Positions 22,649 through 30,936 of a stretch of 37,435 nucleotides of DNA are shown piece by piece (within the stretch, counting starts at the first letter, position 1; each line of letters starts with the position of its first letter). Origin of the DNA: Bacillota bacterium (GTDB lineage Bacteria > Bacillota > Bacilli > Paenibacillales > NBRC-103111). The notes under the pieces are model-generated. The model worked only from the letters and a program-made list of their open reading frames with translations. It was not told the origin of the DNA and ran no database searches. The stretch spans positions 1 through 37,435 of the forward strand of contig JAEWMH010000017.1 in NCBI GenBank assembly GCA_023393235.1, given 5' to 3'. A program made the translations under genes and the position numbers.

Positions 22649-24028
22649 TTATTTACCCAGGCAAAATTGGCTAAAAATCTGGTCGATCAGGGTTTCCCCT
22701 ACGGAGTCGCCGATAATTTCCCCCAGCTCCTCCCATGCATTGCGCAGGTCGATCTGAATCATATCGATGGGAACGCCGGAGCCTGCAGCCTCCAAGGCTT
22801 CTTCCAGAGAGCCCTGGGCCTTCTGCAGCAGATGGATATGCCGGACATTGCTCACATAAGTCATATCCTCCGGCTCCACCTGACCGGACAGGAACAGCTC
22901 CGTTACCGCCTGCTCCAACTGCTCAAGTCCTTGCTCCGCCTGTACGGAAATCCGGATAATCCTGTCTTCCGGGTACCGGGTACGGATCTCATCCAGCTCC
23001 ACCCGCTGGGGCAGATCCATCTTATTCACCACAACCAGCGTTTCCTTGCCGTCCAGCTCATCCAGCAGCTTGCGGTCATCCTCCCCTAATGGTTCGGAGC
23101 CGCTTAACACCAGCAGCACCAAATCCGCCTCGGCCAATGCACCGCGGGACCGGGACACACCGATTTGCTCCACCACATCTGCCGTTTCCCGGATGCCGGC
23201 TGTATCCAGCAATCGTAAGGGAATGCCGTTGACCGTAACGTATTCCTCGATGACATCCCGGGTGGTTCCGGGAATATCCGTAACAATCGCTTTATTTTCC
23301 TGAGTCAGGGCATTGAGCAGACTGGACTTGCCCACATTGGGCCTGCCTACAATCGCTGTTACAATCCCTTCCCGGAGAATTTTGCCCTGACGGGCCGAAC
23401 GGAGCATATCCTTCACCTGGTTGAGGGCTGCAGTGGTTTCGCCGCGGATATGGGCCCCCGTCAACTCCTCCACATCATGCTCCGGGTAATCGATATTCAC
23501 CTCAATATGGGCCATCAATGCCAGCAGCTGGCTGCGCAGACTCTTAATTTTCCGGGACAGGCTGCCGTCCACCTGACGAAGCGCCGACTTAAAAGCCTTG
23601 TCCGATTTGGAACGGATCAGATCCATCACCGCTTCCGCCTGGCTTAAGTCGATACGCCCGTTCAGGAAAGCCCGCTTCGTAAACTCCCCGGGCTCGGCCG
23701 GTCTTGCTCCTGATGCCAGAACCAGCTCCAGCACCTTGCGGACAGAAACCAATCCGCCGTGGCAGCTGAGCTCCACCACATCCTCCGCCGTATAAGAACG
23801 GGGGCCGCGCATGACCGTAACCAAGGCTTCCTCCACCCGCTCCCCATCGGCAGGGTCAACTATATGCCCGTATTGCACCGTATGTGTGGGCACATCGGAC
23901 AACTTTATTTTTGACCGAAAAACAGTATCGGCCACATCTACTGCACCGCCGCCACTGATGCGGATCACCGCAATCCCGCCTTCTCCCATGGGGGTGGAGA
24001 TGGCTGCAATGGTGTCCTTAATCGTCAT
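22649..24028 (-). CDS. mnmE: tRNA modification GTPase MnmE (TrmE)
   Basis: A 459-residue GTPase partner of MnmG. The N-terminal tetrahydrofolate-binding domain starts DTIAAISTPMGEGGIAVIRISG and has ELSCHGG and FLNGRIDLSQAEAVMDLI. The inserted G domain shows GRPNVGKSS (228-236), DIPGTTRD, DTAGIR (275-280) and NKMDLP. The protein ends FSQFCLGK with the catalytic C-x-G-K Cys. The start is ATG 24028, with AAGGAG eight bases upstream; the frame opens two codons earlier at TTG. The start lies about 95 bases after the jag stop, beyond a terminator. Confidence 0.96.
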   Translation of the reverse strand: MTIKDTIAAISTPMGEGGIAVIRISGGGAVDVADTVFRSKIKLSDVPTHTVQYGHIVDPADGERVEEALVTVMRGPRSYTAEDVVELSCHGGLVSVRKVLELVLASGARPAEPGEFTKRAFLNGRIDLSQAEAVMDLIRSKSDKAFKSALRQVDGSLSRKIKSLRSQLLALMAHIEVNIDYPEHDVEELTGAHIRGETTAALNQVKDMLRSARQGKILREGIVTAIVGRPNVGKSSLLNALTQENKAIVTDIPGTTRDVIEEYVTVNGIPLRLLDTAGIRETADVVEQIGVSRSRGALAEADLVLLVLSGSEPLGEDDRKLLDELDGKETLVVVNKMDLPQRVELDEIRTRYPEDRIIRISVQAEQGLEQLEQAVTELFLSGQVEPEDMTYVSNVRHIHLLQKAQGSLEEALEAAGSGVPIDMIQIDLRNAWEELGEIIGDSVGETLIDQIFSQFCLGK

Positions 24029-24073
24029 GCTCAACTCTCCTTCCTCCCGGAATTATACGACATTCCGGCTTAC

Positions 24074-24115
24074 AAAAAACGCAATGACCTCATCACCCGC
24101 CTGAAGTCATTGCGT
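24074..24115 (-). terminator. Terminator after jag
   Basis: A 10-bp perfect stem ACGCAATGAC/GTCATTGCGT with a 17-base loop; on the minus strand it is followed by TTTTTTG. It lies just after the jag stop. Confidence 0.85.
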
Positions 24116-24122
24116 CATTTCG

Positions 24123-24743
24123 TTATCGTAGCGAAATTACAACACGCCTGTTAGGCTCGTCTCCCTTGCTGTAAGTCCGAACCGTAGGATGATCCTGCAG
24201 CTGGGAATGGATAATCTTCCGGTCCGCCGGGGACATGGGCTCCAGCACTACATCCTTCTTGGTCCGGACAACCCGGGTAGCCAGCCTCGAGGATAATTCC
24301 TCCAGAGTCTTACGCCGCCGTTCACGGAACTCCTCCGCATCCAGAACAATCCGGATATGCTTGTCCGAGAACCGGTTAGCTACAATATTCACCAGATACT
24401 GCAGGGCATCCAGCGTCTGCCCTCTTCTTCCAATAAGAATGCCAAGTTCGCCGCCTTTGATATTCAGCAGTATGCCGTCCTTGTCATCTTTACGCTCTAT
24501 GGTTGCTATCACATGCATGGTCGCAAAAATATCCTGAAGAAACAGGGTCGCCTCTTCCACTGCATCGGGAATAAGCTCCAGCCGGACCTTCGCTTCCTTC
24601 ACGCCAAACAGACCGAACAGTCCCTTGGCGGGCTGCTCCAGTACCTCAACCTTAACCCGGCTTTCGGGAACATTCCATTGGGTCAATCCTTGCCTGACCG
24701 CTTCTTCAACCGTTTTTCCCGTGACGATGAGCGTCTTCGTCAT
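24123..24743 (-). CDS. jag: RNA-binding protein Jag / KhpB (SpoIIIJ-associated)
   Basis: A 206-residue RNA-binding protein. The Jag_N domain (about 1-50) holds VTGKTVEEAVRQGLTQWNV and the conserved KGLFGLFGVKEAKV; the KH domain carries IGRRGQTLDALQYLVN; the C-terminal R3H domain has MSPADRKIIHSQLQDHPTVRTYSKGDEPNRRVVI. In other Firmicutes KhpB binds with KhpA and influences cell elongation. The start ATG 24743 has GAGGTGG seven bases upstream; a longer open frame upstream overlaps spoIIIJ. It directly follows spoIIIJ (13-base gap) as expected. Confidence 0.94.
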   Translation of the reverse strand: MTKTLIVTGKTVEEAVRQGLTQWNVPESRVKVEVLEQPAKGLFGLFGVKEAKVRLELIPDAVEEATLFLQDIFATMHVIATIERKDDKDGILLNIKGGELGILIGRRGQTLDALQYLVNIVANRFSDKHIRIVLDAEEFRERRRKTLEELSSRLATRVVRTKKDVVLEPMSPADRKIIHSQLQDHPTVRTYSKGDEPNRRVVISLR

Positions 24744-24756
24744 GAATCTGCCACCT

Positions 24757-25485
24757 CTACTTTTTGGATGGACGATAAATGAAATAGTTCTGCACAATCG
24801 TGAAGATATTACTGAATACCCAGTAAAGCGGAAGAGCGGAAGCGAAAGACATGGACATGACAAAAATCATGACCGGGAAAATATACAGCAGCATGTTCAT
24901 GGATGGGTTGGATTGGTTCGGCTGCAACGACATCATGACCTTTTGCTGTACGAAGGTCGTAATGGATGCCAGAATCGGAAGGATATAATACGGATCCTTC
25001 TGAGACAGCTGCAGCCATAAGAAGGTGTGTTCATGAATATAAGGGTTGTACATAATCGCGTTATACAGCGCAATCAGAATCGGCATCTGAATCAGGATCG
25101 GAAAACATCCGGCCAAGGGGTTGACACCATTCTTCTGGAACAGGAGCATGGTCTCTTCCTGCTGCTTCTTGGGGTCATCCTTGTACTTCTTCTTCAGCTT
25201 CTCCAGCTCGGGCTGCAGCGCTTGCATGCCCTTCGAGCTCTTATACTGGCGAAGAGTCAACGGCAGAATAATCGTCCGGATGATAATGGTCATAACCAAA
25301 ATGGACAGGCCGTACTCACCCCATAACAGATGGGCAAACCAGTCCAAGGTATCCGACAGCGGACCTACGAAATATTTGGTCCAAATTCCGGTGCGCTCTT
25401 GGCTCAGATCACTGGGTCTGCCGCACGCGGACAACAAAAAAACAACTAGCCCCAAGGGCCACAGCTTCTGTAAACGACGAATCAA
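24757..25485 (-). CDS. spoIIIJ: Membrane protein insertase YidC/SpoIIIJ
   Basis: A 242-residue insertase of the YidC/Oxa1/Alb3 family, needed for membrane protein insertion and forespore gene expression. The N-terminus is a lipoprotein signal (LGLVVFLLSAC, Cys21). Five TM segments follow; the first, SILVMTIIIRTIILPLTL, contains the conserved Arg of the hydrophilic groove. NPLAGCFPILIQMPILIALYNAI and LPLYWVFSNIFTIVQNYFI are strongly conserved. I chose TTG 25485, seven bases after AGGAGG; the GTG at 25488 is only four bases away. It lies between rnpA and jag in the conserved rpmH-rnpA-spoIIIJ-jag order. Confidence 0.94.
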   Translation of the reverse strand: MIRRLQKLWPLGLVVFLLSACGRPSDLSQERTGIWTKYFVGPLSDTLDWFAHLLWGEYGLSILVMTIIIRTIILPLTLRQYKSSKGMQALQPELEKLKKKYKDDPKKQQEETMLLFQKNGVNPLAGCFPILIQMPILIALYNAIMYNPYIHEHTFLWLQLSQKDPYYILPILASITTFVQQKVMMSLQPNQSNPSMNMLLYIFPVMIFVMSMSFASALPLYWVFSNIFTIVQNYFIYRPSKK

Positions 25486-25575
25486 CACATTTCCTCCTTA
25501 TGGGTGCAACCAGGCATCCTGTACGCAGTCAAGTCCACACTAAATATATCATAACTATCCGGTGATTGAAACTGG

Positions 25576-25944
25576 TCAACCTGGTGGCTGTCCCTTCTTC
25601 ACCAGAAGCTCCGCCCGCTTCAATACATGAAGGATACTTTTCTCCATGTCGGCATATTCCAGATCGGCGGCAGGCTTGCGCACAATGAGGATAAAGTCCT
25701 TCTTCAGCACAAGTTTTTCCCTATTTAAACGGACAATTTCTTTAATCCGCCGCCGCAGGCGGTTGCGGACCACCGCATTGCCCACCTTCTTGCTGACGGA
25801 AATCCCCAACCGGAAGCCGTCGCCGGCCGAAGCCGAATGACGGTTCATCACATATACGACAAACTGGTGGTTGGCCGCGGATTTGCCGTACCGGTATACC
25901 TTATTGAAATCCTCACGCCGGGTCAAACGGTTTTCTTTCTGCAC
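25576..25944 (-). CDS. rnpA: Ribonuclease P protein component RnpA
   Basis: A 122-residue basic protein subunit of RNase P, which helps the RNA subunit trim tRNA 5' leaders. The start region reads MQKENRLTRREDFNKVYRYG, and the RNR signature lies in SVSKKVGNAVVRNRLRRRIKE near residues 49-69. The start is GTG 25944; a stop codon in frame only a few codons upstream leaves no earlier choice, and the Shine-Dalgarno (GGCGGA) is weak. It is separated from rpmH by a terminator hairpin and a large composite hairpin, so its expression is probably reduced or regulated relative to rpmH. Confidence 0.95.
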   Translation of the reverse strand: MQKENRLTRREDFNKVYRYGKSAANHQFVVYVMNRHSASAGDGFRLGISVSKKVGNAVVRNRLRRRIKEIVRLNREKLVLKKDFILIVRKPAADLEYADMEKSILHVLKRAELLVKKGQPPG

Positions 25945-26022
25945 CGCAGCATCCGCCTATTCCTATTTATTCATCAGTTTTGCCCAAATTGCCGAGGCGT
26001 AAAACCTCCGCGCATAATGATA

Positions 26023-26063
26023 AACGCCTGTCGGCGTCTTTTTTGCAAAAGACGGCTGGCGTT
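26023..26063 (-). promoter_or_regulatory. Composite hairpin in the rnpA leader
   Basis: Two nested perfect stems: AACGCC/GGCGTT outside (26023-26028 with 26058-26063) and CGTCTTTT/AAAAGACG inside (26035-26042 with 26047-26054). It lies between the rpmH terminator and rnpA. The exit on the minus strand, TATCATTATG, is not a T-run. It could be a processing site or an attenuator. Confidence 0.55.
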
Positions 26064-26097
26064 CTGGCAAAACTGGATATCAATAACGGTTGTTAAC

Positions 26098-26123
26098 AAA
26101 AAAGACCACGCAATGTGGTCTTT
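26098..26123 (-). terminator. Terminator/attenuator after rpmH
   Basis: AAAGACCAC pairs with GTGGTCTTT around a 5-base loop; on the minus strand TTTG follows. It starts five bases past the rpmH stop, so most transcripts would end here and only part read on into rnpA. Confidence 0.75.
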
Positions 26124-26127
26124 ATGC

Positions 26128-26262
26128 TTAGGCCGTCAATACCTTGCGGCCTCTTGCGCGGCGCGCGGCGAGTACCTTGCGGCCATTCTTCGTGCTCATG
26201 CGCTTACGGAAGCCGTGCACCTTTTTGCGCTTGCTTACATTCGGATTGAACGATGGTTTCAT
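26128..26262 (-). CDS. rpmH: 50S ribosomal protein L34
   Basis: A 44-residue basic ribosomal protein, beginning MKPSFNPNVSKRKKVHGF and containing RKRMSTKNGRKVLAARRARG, ending GRKVLTA. It matches bacterial L34 throughout. The ATG is preceded by AAGGGAGGTG seven bases upstream. A near-consensus sigma-A promoter lies at 26318-26346, and a short leader hairpin AGAACT/AGTTCT occurs at 26280-26301. It is the first gene left of oriC. Confidence 0.97.
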   Translation of the reverse strand: MKPSFNPNVSKRKKVHGFRKRMSTKNGRKVLAARRARGRKVLTA

Positions 26263-26317
26263 TTATTGCACCTCCCTTAAGAACTTCAAACGAGGAGTTC
26301 TAAAAATACCTTTCAAT

Positions 26318-26346
26318 ATTAAATCATTTTCCACGCCTGCTGTCAA
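26318..26346 (-). promoter_or_regulatory. rpmH promoter
   Basis: On the minus strand TTGACA, exactly 17 bp, then TTTAAT. The leader between the -10 and the start codon is about 55 bases and holds a 6-bp hairpin. Confidence 0.85.
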
Positions 26347-26453
26347 CCTCATTCTCCCCGTCCACATCTTCCTTTATCCTCCTGTGTACAAAGAAAAGTG
26401 GAAAACATGGTTCGCTGTCGATTCATAAACAATTTATTAACAATATGTAGTAT

Positions 26454-26671
26454 GGTGGATAAAAGTTTTGCACAAGGGCTAGGAATTGTGGATAAATCGG
26501 AGATTATCATTGAAAACGCTACTTTCTTTTGATATATTTATATTGTTTCGGCTGTGGATAGTTGGATTATCCCACTGTTTTATACACAGCCTGTGGATAA
26601 AGATGTGAACAACATTCCTTTAACGGGATAAGCCGTAGAGGAATTTTCTTAACTATGTGGATATTTCGACA
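26454..26671 (+). other. oriC: oriC, upstream DnaA-box cluster (incAB-like)
   Basis: DnaA boxes in the rpmH-dnaA gap: GGTGGATAA (26454-26462, one mismatch), TGTGGATAA (26487-26495, perfect), TGTGGATAG (26553-26561), TTATACACA (26580-26588, plus strand), TGTGGATAA (26592-26600, perfect) and TGTGGATAT (26656-26664). TTCGACA, the core of a Spo0A box, abuts the last box at 26665-26671. No coding sequence is supported in this gap of about 490 bases (26263-26756). This is the upstream half of a bipartite Bacillus-type origin. Confidence 0.92.
26510..26538 (+). promoter_or_regulatory. Predicted dnaA promoter
   Basis: TTGAAA, a 17-bp spacer and TATATT. DnaA boxes lie just upstream and downstream of it, so DnaA autorepression is expected. 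The leader to the dnaA start is about 210 bases. Confidence 0.65.
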
Positions 26672-26756
26672 GACTTAGCGGCATTCTTACCGAACCGCCC
26701 TAGAGCTGCTTGAAGATTGCAGAATTTTGTTCTTTCCCGTAAGGAGTGAAGTGTTA

Positions 26757-28112
26757 GTGGATAGCCCTGCCAATGAATTATGGCAACAGATCCTCTCCGT
26801 CATCCAGACCAAGGTCAGCAAGCCGAGCTTCGATACCTGGCTGAAATCCACCAAAGCGACCGTGTTCAACGAGAACGCGCTTTTGATATGCGCGCCGAAC
26901 ACCTTCGCCAAGGAATGGCTGGAGGCCAAATACGCCAAGCTGATCCAGTCCACGGTAGCGGAGACGCTGGACCGGCATGTGGACATCCAATTCACCATCG
27001 ACGACGTGCCGCCCCCCGCGGCAGTCCAGACGGCGCCGGCGGTACAGCCGCCCAAGCCCGCTGCGATGCTGCATGAGGATTCCTTCTCGCTGAACCCCAA
27101 GTATACCTTTGACACCTTCGTTATCGGCAGCGGCAACCGGTTTGCCCATGCCGCTTCTTTGGCTGTGGCGGAAGCGCCGGCTAAAGCGTACAACCCTCTG
27201 TTTTTGTACGGGGGTGTGGGATTGGGGAAAACCCACTTGATGCATGCCATCGGCCACTACGTTCTGGAGCATAATCCAAGTGCTAAGGTGCTTTACATTT
27301 CCTCCGAGAAATTCACCAACGAATTCATCAATGCCGTCCGGGACAACGTGGGCGAAAGCTTCCGCAACAAGTACCGGAAGATTGATGTGCTTCTGATTGA
27401 CGATATCCAGTTCCTCGCCGGCAAGGAAGGCACCCAGGAGGAATTCTTCCATACATTCAATGCCCTGCATGAGGAGAGCAAGCAGATTATCATCTCCTCC
27501 GACCGTCCGCCCAAGGAAATTCCCACGCTGGAGGACCGGCTGCGCTCCCGCTTTGAATGGGGGCTCATTACCGACATCCAGCCGCCTGATCTGGAGACAC
27601 GGATCGCCATTCTCCGGAAGAAGGCCAAGGCCGAAAACCTGGACATTCCCAATGAGGCCATGGTGTATATCGCCAATCAGATCGATACCAACATCCGGGA
27701 GCTGGAGGGTGCGCTAATCCGCGTGGTGGCCTACTCTTCGCTCATCAATGAGGATGTAACCGTACATTTGGCCGCAGAAGCCCTGAAGGACATCATCCCC
27801 AACAATAAGCCAAGGGTGATCACCATCCATGACATACAGATGCGGGTGGGAGAATTCTACGGGATGAAGGTGGAGGATTTCAAGGCGCGCAAGCGGACTA
27901 AGGCAGTTGCCTTCCCGCGGCAGGTGGCCATGTACCTGTCCAGAGAGCTAACGGAGCACTCCCTGCCCAAGATTGGGGAAGCCTTCGGGGGCCGGGACCA
28001 TACCACGGTGATCCATGCCCATGAGAAAATCTCCTCGTCGCTAGCAGCGGACCAGGAGCTTGCCAAAATTATTCGCAATTTAACCGAACGGATCCGAAAT
28101 CCCGGTTCATAA
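26757..28112 (+). CDS. dnaA: Chromosomal replication initiator DnaA
   Basis: A 451-residue AAA+ initiator that binds DnaA boxes and unwinds oriC. Domain I starts ELWQQILSVIQTKVSKPSFDTW; a Pro/Ala linker (domain II) spans about 84-103; domain III has Walker A GGVGLGKT (152-159) and Walker B VLLIDDIQF (from 211); domain IV ends with the signature GGRDHTTV at about 411-418. The start was placed at GTG 26757 (MDSPANELWQ), with AAGGAG ten bases upstream; a GTG at 26751 is only four bases from it. It lies between the two halves of oriC and has its own promoter flanked by DnaA boxes. Confidence 0.97.
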   Translation: MDSPANELWQQILSVIQTKVSKPSFDTWLKSTKATVFNENALLICAPNTFAKEWLEAKYAKLIQSTVAETLDRHVDIQFTIDDVPPPAAVQTAPAVQPPKPAAMLHEDSFSLNPKYTFDTFVIGSGNRFAHAASLAVAEAPAKAYNPLFLYGGVGLGKTHLMHAIGHYVLEHNPSAKVLYISSEKFTNEFINAVRDNVGESFRNKYRKIDVLLIDDIQFLAGKEGTQEEFFHTFNALHEESKQIIISSDRPPKEIPTLEDRLRSRFEWGLITDIQPPDLETRIAILRKKAKAENLDIPNEAMVYIANQIDTNIRELEGALIRVVAYSSLINEDVTVHLAAEALKDIIPNNKPRVITIHDIQMRVGEFYGMKVEDFKARKRTKAVAFPRQVAMYLSRELTEHSLPKIGEAFGGRDHTTVIHAHEKISSSLAADQELAKIIRNLTERIRNPGS

Positions 28113-28121
28113 CCTTAGCGC

Positions 28122-28242
28122 CTATGCACAAACTATTCACATGTGGATAGGCTTTTCTTTTCAGTGTTTTATGCACATATCCACATATCCACCGCACCTA
28201 CTACTTACTCTACTTTTCTTTAAAAGAATATACGTATACATG
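28122..28242 (+). other. oriC: oriC, downstream DnaA boxes, DnaA-trios and unwinding element
   Basis: Boxes: CTATGCACA (28122-28130), TGTGGATAG (28142-28150), TTATGCACA (28169-28177, perfect), and overlapping ATATCCACA (28177-28185) and ATATCCACC (28185-28193). A short GC stretch follows, then CTACTACTTACTCTACTT (from 28198), a tract of trinucleotides read as DnaA-trios, and an AT-rich stretch containing the palindrome TATACGTATA (28229-28238). The order boxes, GC patch, trios, AT-rich DNA is the same as in the B. subtilis unwinding region between dnaA and dnaN. Confidence 0.9.
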
Positions 28243-28278
28243 TAAGAGTCGATAAACGGCATTTTCGTCAACCAGCTC

Positions 28279-28313
28279 GGCGGCGTTCAGCATGGGCGCC
28301 GTCCCTCTTTTTG
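28279..28313 (+). terminator. Weak terminator or leader hairpin between dnaA and dnaN
   Basis: CGGCG pairs with CGCCG, extended by a wobble and one more pair, with a 12-base loop, followed by TCCCTCTTTTT. It may reduce dnaA read-through into dnaN. Confidence 0.35.
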
Positions 28314-28376
28314 GTTTGGCATGATAGGAAAAATGTATGCGAAGACTTTTATTTTAGAACCACAGGAGTGACCATG

Positions 28377-29519
28377 ATGAAATTAACGGTTAATAAAGAT
28401 TTCTTGAACGAATCCATTCAACATGTGGCCAAAGCCATATCCAGCCGCACCACCCTTCCCATTTTGAGCGGGATTAAGCTTGATGCGTCTTTTTCCGGCT
28501 TGACCCTGACTGCCAGCGATACGGATATTTCCATCCAATCCTTTATCCCCATGGAGCAGGAAGGCAAGGAGATTATCCGCTTGACCCAAAAAGGCAGTGT
28601 TGTGCTTCCGGCCAAGTTCTTCATGGAAATGATCCGCAAGCTGCCTTCCGACCATATCGAAATTGAGGTCTCCCAGCAGTTCCAGACTGTTATCCGGGCC
28701 GGCTCCTCCGAAATCCAGATGGTAGGTTTGGATCCGGAGGAATATCCGCTGCTGCCTGAGATTGAAGAGGATAAAACCGTTACGGTAGCCAGCGATCTCT
28801 TAAAAACCATGATCCGCCAGACGGCTTTTGCCGTTTCTGCCACGGAGGCAACACCTGTTCTTACCGGCGTACAATGGATCCTCAACAACAATACTCTGAA
28901 GCTCATCGGCTGCGACCGTCACCGTCTGGCCCAGCGGCATACGCCTATGGAAGCCGACGAGAATGCCCAGTTCAGCAATGTGGTTATTTCCGGCCGCACC
29001 TTGAACGAACTGAGCAAAATTCTGCCCGACGGCAATATCCTGGTGGATATGGTTGTGTCCGACAACCAGGTCCTGTTCCGGATGGAACGGATCCTGTTCT
29101 ATTCCCGGATTTTGGAGGGTACTTACCCGGATACCAGTAAGCTGATTCCGAAATCCTTCCAGACCCAAATGGTGGTGCGCACCCGCGAACTGATGGATGC
29201 CATTGACCGGGCGTATCTGTTGTCCCGGGAAGAGCGGAGCAACATTGTCCGCATGGCGATGATCGACCATGAGACCATTGAGGTCAGCTCCAGCTCGACG
29301 GAGTTGGGCAAGGTTACGGAGACTCTGGTGGTTTCCGGACTGGAAGGCGAACTGCTCAAAATTTCATTTAACTCCAAATATATGCTGGATGCCCTGAAAG
29401 TGGTGGACAGCGATAAGGTGCGGATCGGCTTTACCGGCTCTATGAGCCCTATCATTATCCAGCCAGAAGACGGAACACCTATTCTCCAGCTGATTCTGCC
29501 GTACCGGACCACCAATTAA
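28377..29519 (+). CDS. dnaN: DNA polymerase III sliding clamp (beta subunit)
   Basis: A 380-residue beta clamp with three repeated domains: MKLTVNKDFLNESIQHVAKAIS with TTLPILSGIKL at the start, the middle domain around TPVLTGVQWILNNNTLKLIGCDRHRLAQR, and the end SPIIIQPEDGTPILQLILP with the YRTTN tail. It tethers the replicative polymerase to DNA. Two ATGs are adjacent; the second (28377), eight bases after AGGAG, gives the usual MKLT start. It follows the downstream half of oriC and precedes yaaA by 30 bases. Confidence 0.96.
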   Translation: MKLTVNKDFLNESIQHVAKAISSRTTLPILSGIKLDASFSGLTLTASDTDISIQSFIPMEQEGKEIIRLTQKGSVVLPAKFFMEMIRKLPSDHIEIEVSQQFQTVIRAGSSEIQMVGLDPEEYPLLPEIEEDKTVTVASDLLKTMIRQTAFAVSATEATPVLTGVQWILNNNTLKLIGCDRHRLAQRHTPMEADENAQFSNVVISGRTLNELSKILPDGNILVDMVVSDNQVLFRMERILFYSRILEGTYPDTSKLIPKSFQTQMVVRTRELMDAIDRAYLLSREERSNIVRMAMIDHETIEVSSSSTELGKVTETLVVSGLEGELLKISFNSKYMLDALKVVDSDKVRIGFTGSMSPIIIQPEDGTPILQLILPYRTTN

Positions 29520-29549
29520 GCCACGTTCAGGCTGAAGGAGAAAACGGAT

Positions 29550-29771
29550 ATGACCACCATTTCCATTCATGGAGAGTATATTACCCTGGCCCAATTCTTG
29601 AAGATTACCGACCTGATCGGCTCCGGCGGGCAAGCCAAGGCCTATCTGGCGGAAACCGCCATCAAGGTAAACGGCGAGCCGGACAACCGGCGGGGTCGGA
29701 AGCTTTATCCGGGAGACCGGGTTGAGGTTGCCGGTGCAGGCGCCTTCCTTCTGGCTGCGGAGCAGGGCTGA
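29550..29771 (+). CDS. yaaA: S4-domain RNA-binding protein YaaA
   Basis: A 73-residue S4-like protein, with the RNA-binding segment YITLAQFLKITDLIGSGGQAK and IKVNGEPDNRRGRKLYPGDRVE. The group is associated with ribosome assembly and always lies between dnaN and recF in Bacilli. GAAGGAG is upstream of the ATG. Its stop overlaps the recF start by one base (TGATG). Confidence 0.92.
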   Translation: MTTISIHGEYITLAQFLKITDLIGSGGQAKAYLAETAIKVNGEPDNRRGRKLYPGDRVEVAGAGAFLLAAEQG

Positions 29772-30895
29772 TGTTTCTCCGGAAGCTGGCTCTCCAGCAT
29801 TACCGCAATTACGGGAGCATCGAACTGAGTACCGACAAGGCCGTGAATGTGTTCATCGGCCCCAATGCCCAGGGAAAAACCAATCTGCTGGAATCTATTT
29901 TTGTGCTGGCCCTGACCAAATCCCACCGCACCTACCAGGACAAGGAGCTTATCGCCTGGGATAGACCGGAAGCGGTGATCTACGGGGAAGTGGACAAGAA
30001 GTACGGTCCCTGCAAGCTGCAGCTGCAAATTTCTGCCCAAGGCAAAAAAGCCCGGATAAACGGGTTGGAGCAAAAGAAGCTGAGCGGCTTTGTCGGAGCA
30101 CTGAATGTGGTGATGTTTGCGCCGGAGGATTTGGAGATTGTGAAGGGTGCGCCGGGAATCCGCCGCCGGTTTCTGGATATGGAAATCGGCCAAGTCCATC
30201 CCGGTTATCTCTACGACATTACCCAATACCAGAAGATTCTCCAGCAGCGCAATCACTATCTGAAGCAGCACGGGGGTCCCGGCGGAGGTGCCAAAACGGA
30301 GATGCTGCAGGTCTGGAATGAGCAATTGGCAACCTTTGGTACTAAGATTATGAAAAAACGTCAAAGCTTTATAGAGAAGCTTGAGCGTTGGGCCAAGACC
30401 ATCCATTCGGGCATCACCGCAGACAAGGAAGCCTTGAAGATAGACTACAAACCCAGCTTCGGCGAGACTGCAGGCGAAGATGAAACTATCCTATTTAGGC
30501 AATTTATGATAAAGTTATCTGAGGTAAAGGATCAGGAACTGCGCAGAGGAACGACTCTGGCGGGCCCCCACAGGGACGATCTGCTTTTTTTTATCAATGG
30601 CAAGGAAGTGCAGACCTTCGGTTCCCAGGGGCAGCAGCGGACCACCGCCTTATCGGTGAAGCTGGCGGAGCTGGAGCTCATTAACGAGGAAGTCGGCGAA
30701 TATCCCCTTCTGCTTTTGGATGACGTGCTTTCGGAGCTGGACCAGAACCGGCAGACGCAGCTTATCGAGACTATCCAGAATAAGGTGCAGACCTTTATTA
30801 CGACCACCGGCATGGAGAGTGTGGATCTCTCCAAAATCCCCGATTTGGCCGTATTTCAGGTTCGGGAAGGTTCCATTGTCACGGAGCAGCAGTAA
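29771..30895 (+). CDS. recF: DNA replication and repair protein RecF
   Basis: A 374-residue SMC-like ATPase that helps load RecA at single-strand gaps. Walker A GPNAQGKTNLLE at 30-41, the ABC-type signature region within FGSQGQQRTTALSVKLAE, Walker B PLLLLDDVLSELD, and FITTTGMES near the end are present. The ATG overlaps the yaaA stop by one base, so translation is coupled. It is followed by remB after 41 bases. Confidence 0.96.
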   Translation: MFLRKLALQHYRNYGSIELSTDKAVNVFIGPNAQGKTNLLESIFVLALTKSHRTYQDKELIAWDRPEAVIYGEVDKKYGPCKLQLQISAQGKKARINGLEQKKLSGFVGALNVVMFAPEDLEIVKGAPGIRRRFLDMEIGQVHPGYLYDITQYQKILQQRNHYLKQHGGPGGGAKTEMLQVWNEQLATFGTKIMKKRQSFIEKLERWAKTIHSGITADKEALKIDYKPSFGETAGEDETILFRQFMIKLSEVKDQELRRGTTLAGPHRDDLLFFINGKEVQTFGSQGQQRTTALSVKLAELELINEEVGEYPLLLLDDVLSELDQNRQTQLIETIQNKVQTFITTTGMESVDLSKIPDLAVFQVREGSIVTEQQ

Positions 30896-30936
30896 CGGGC
30901 ATTGCCTTGAAAATCGGTGAACGGGAGGAACAACCA

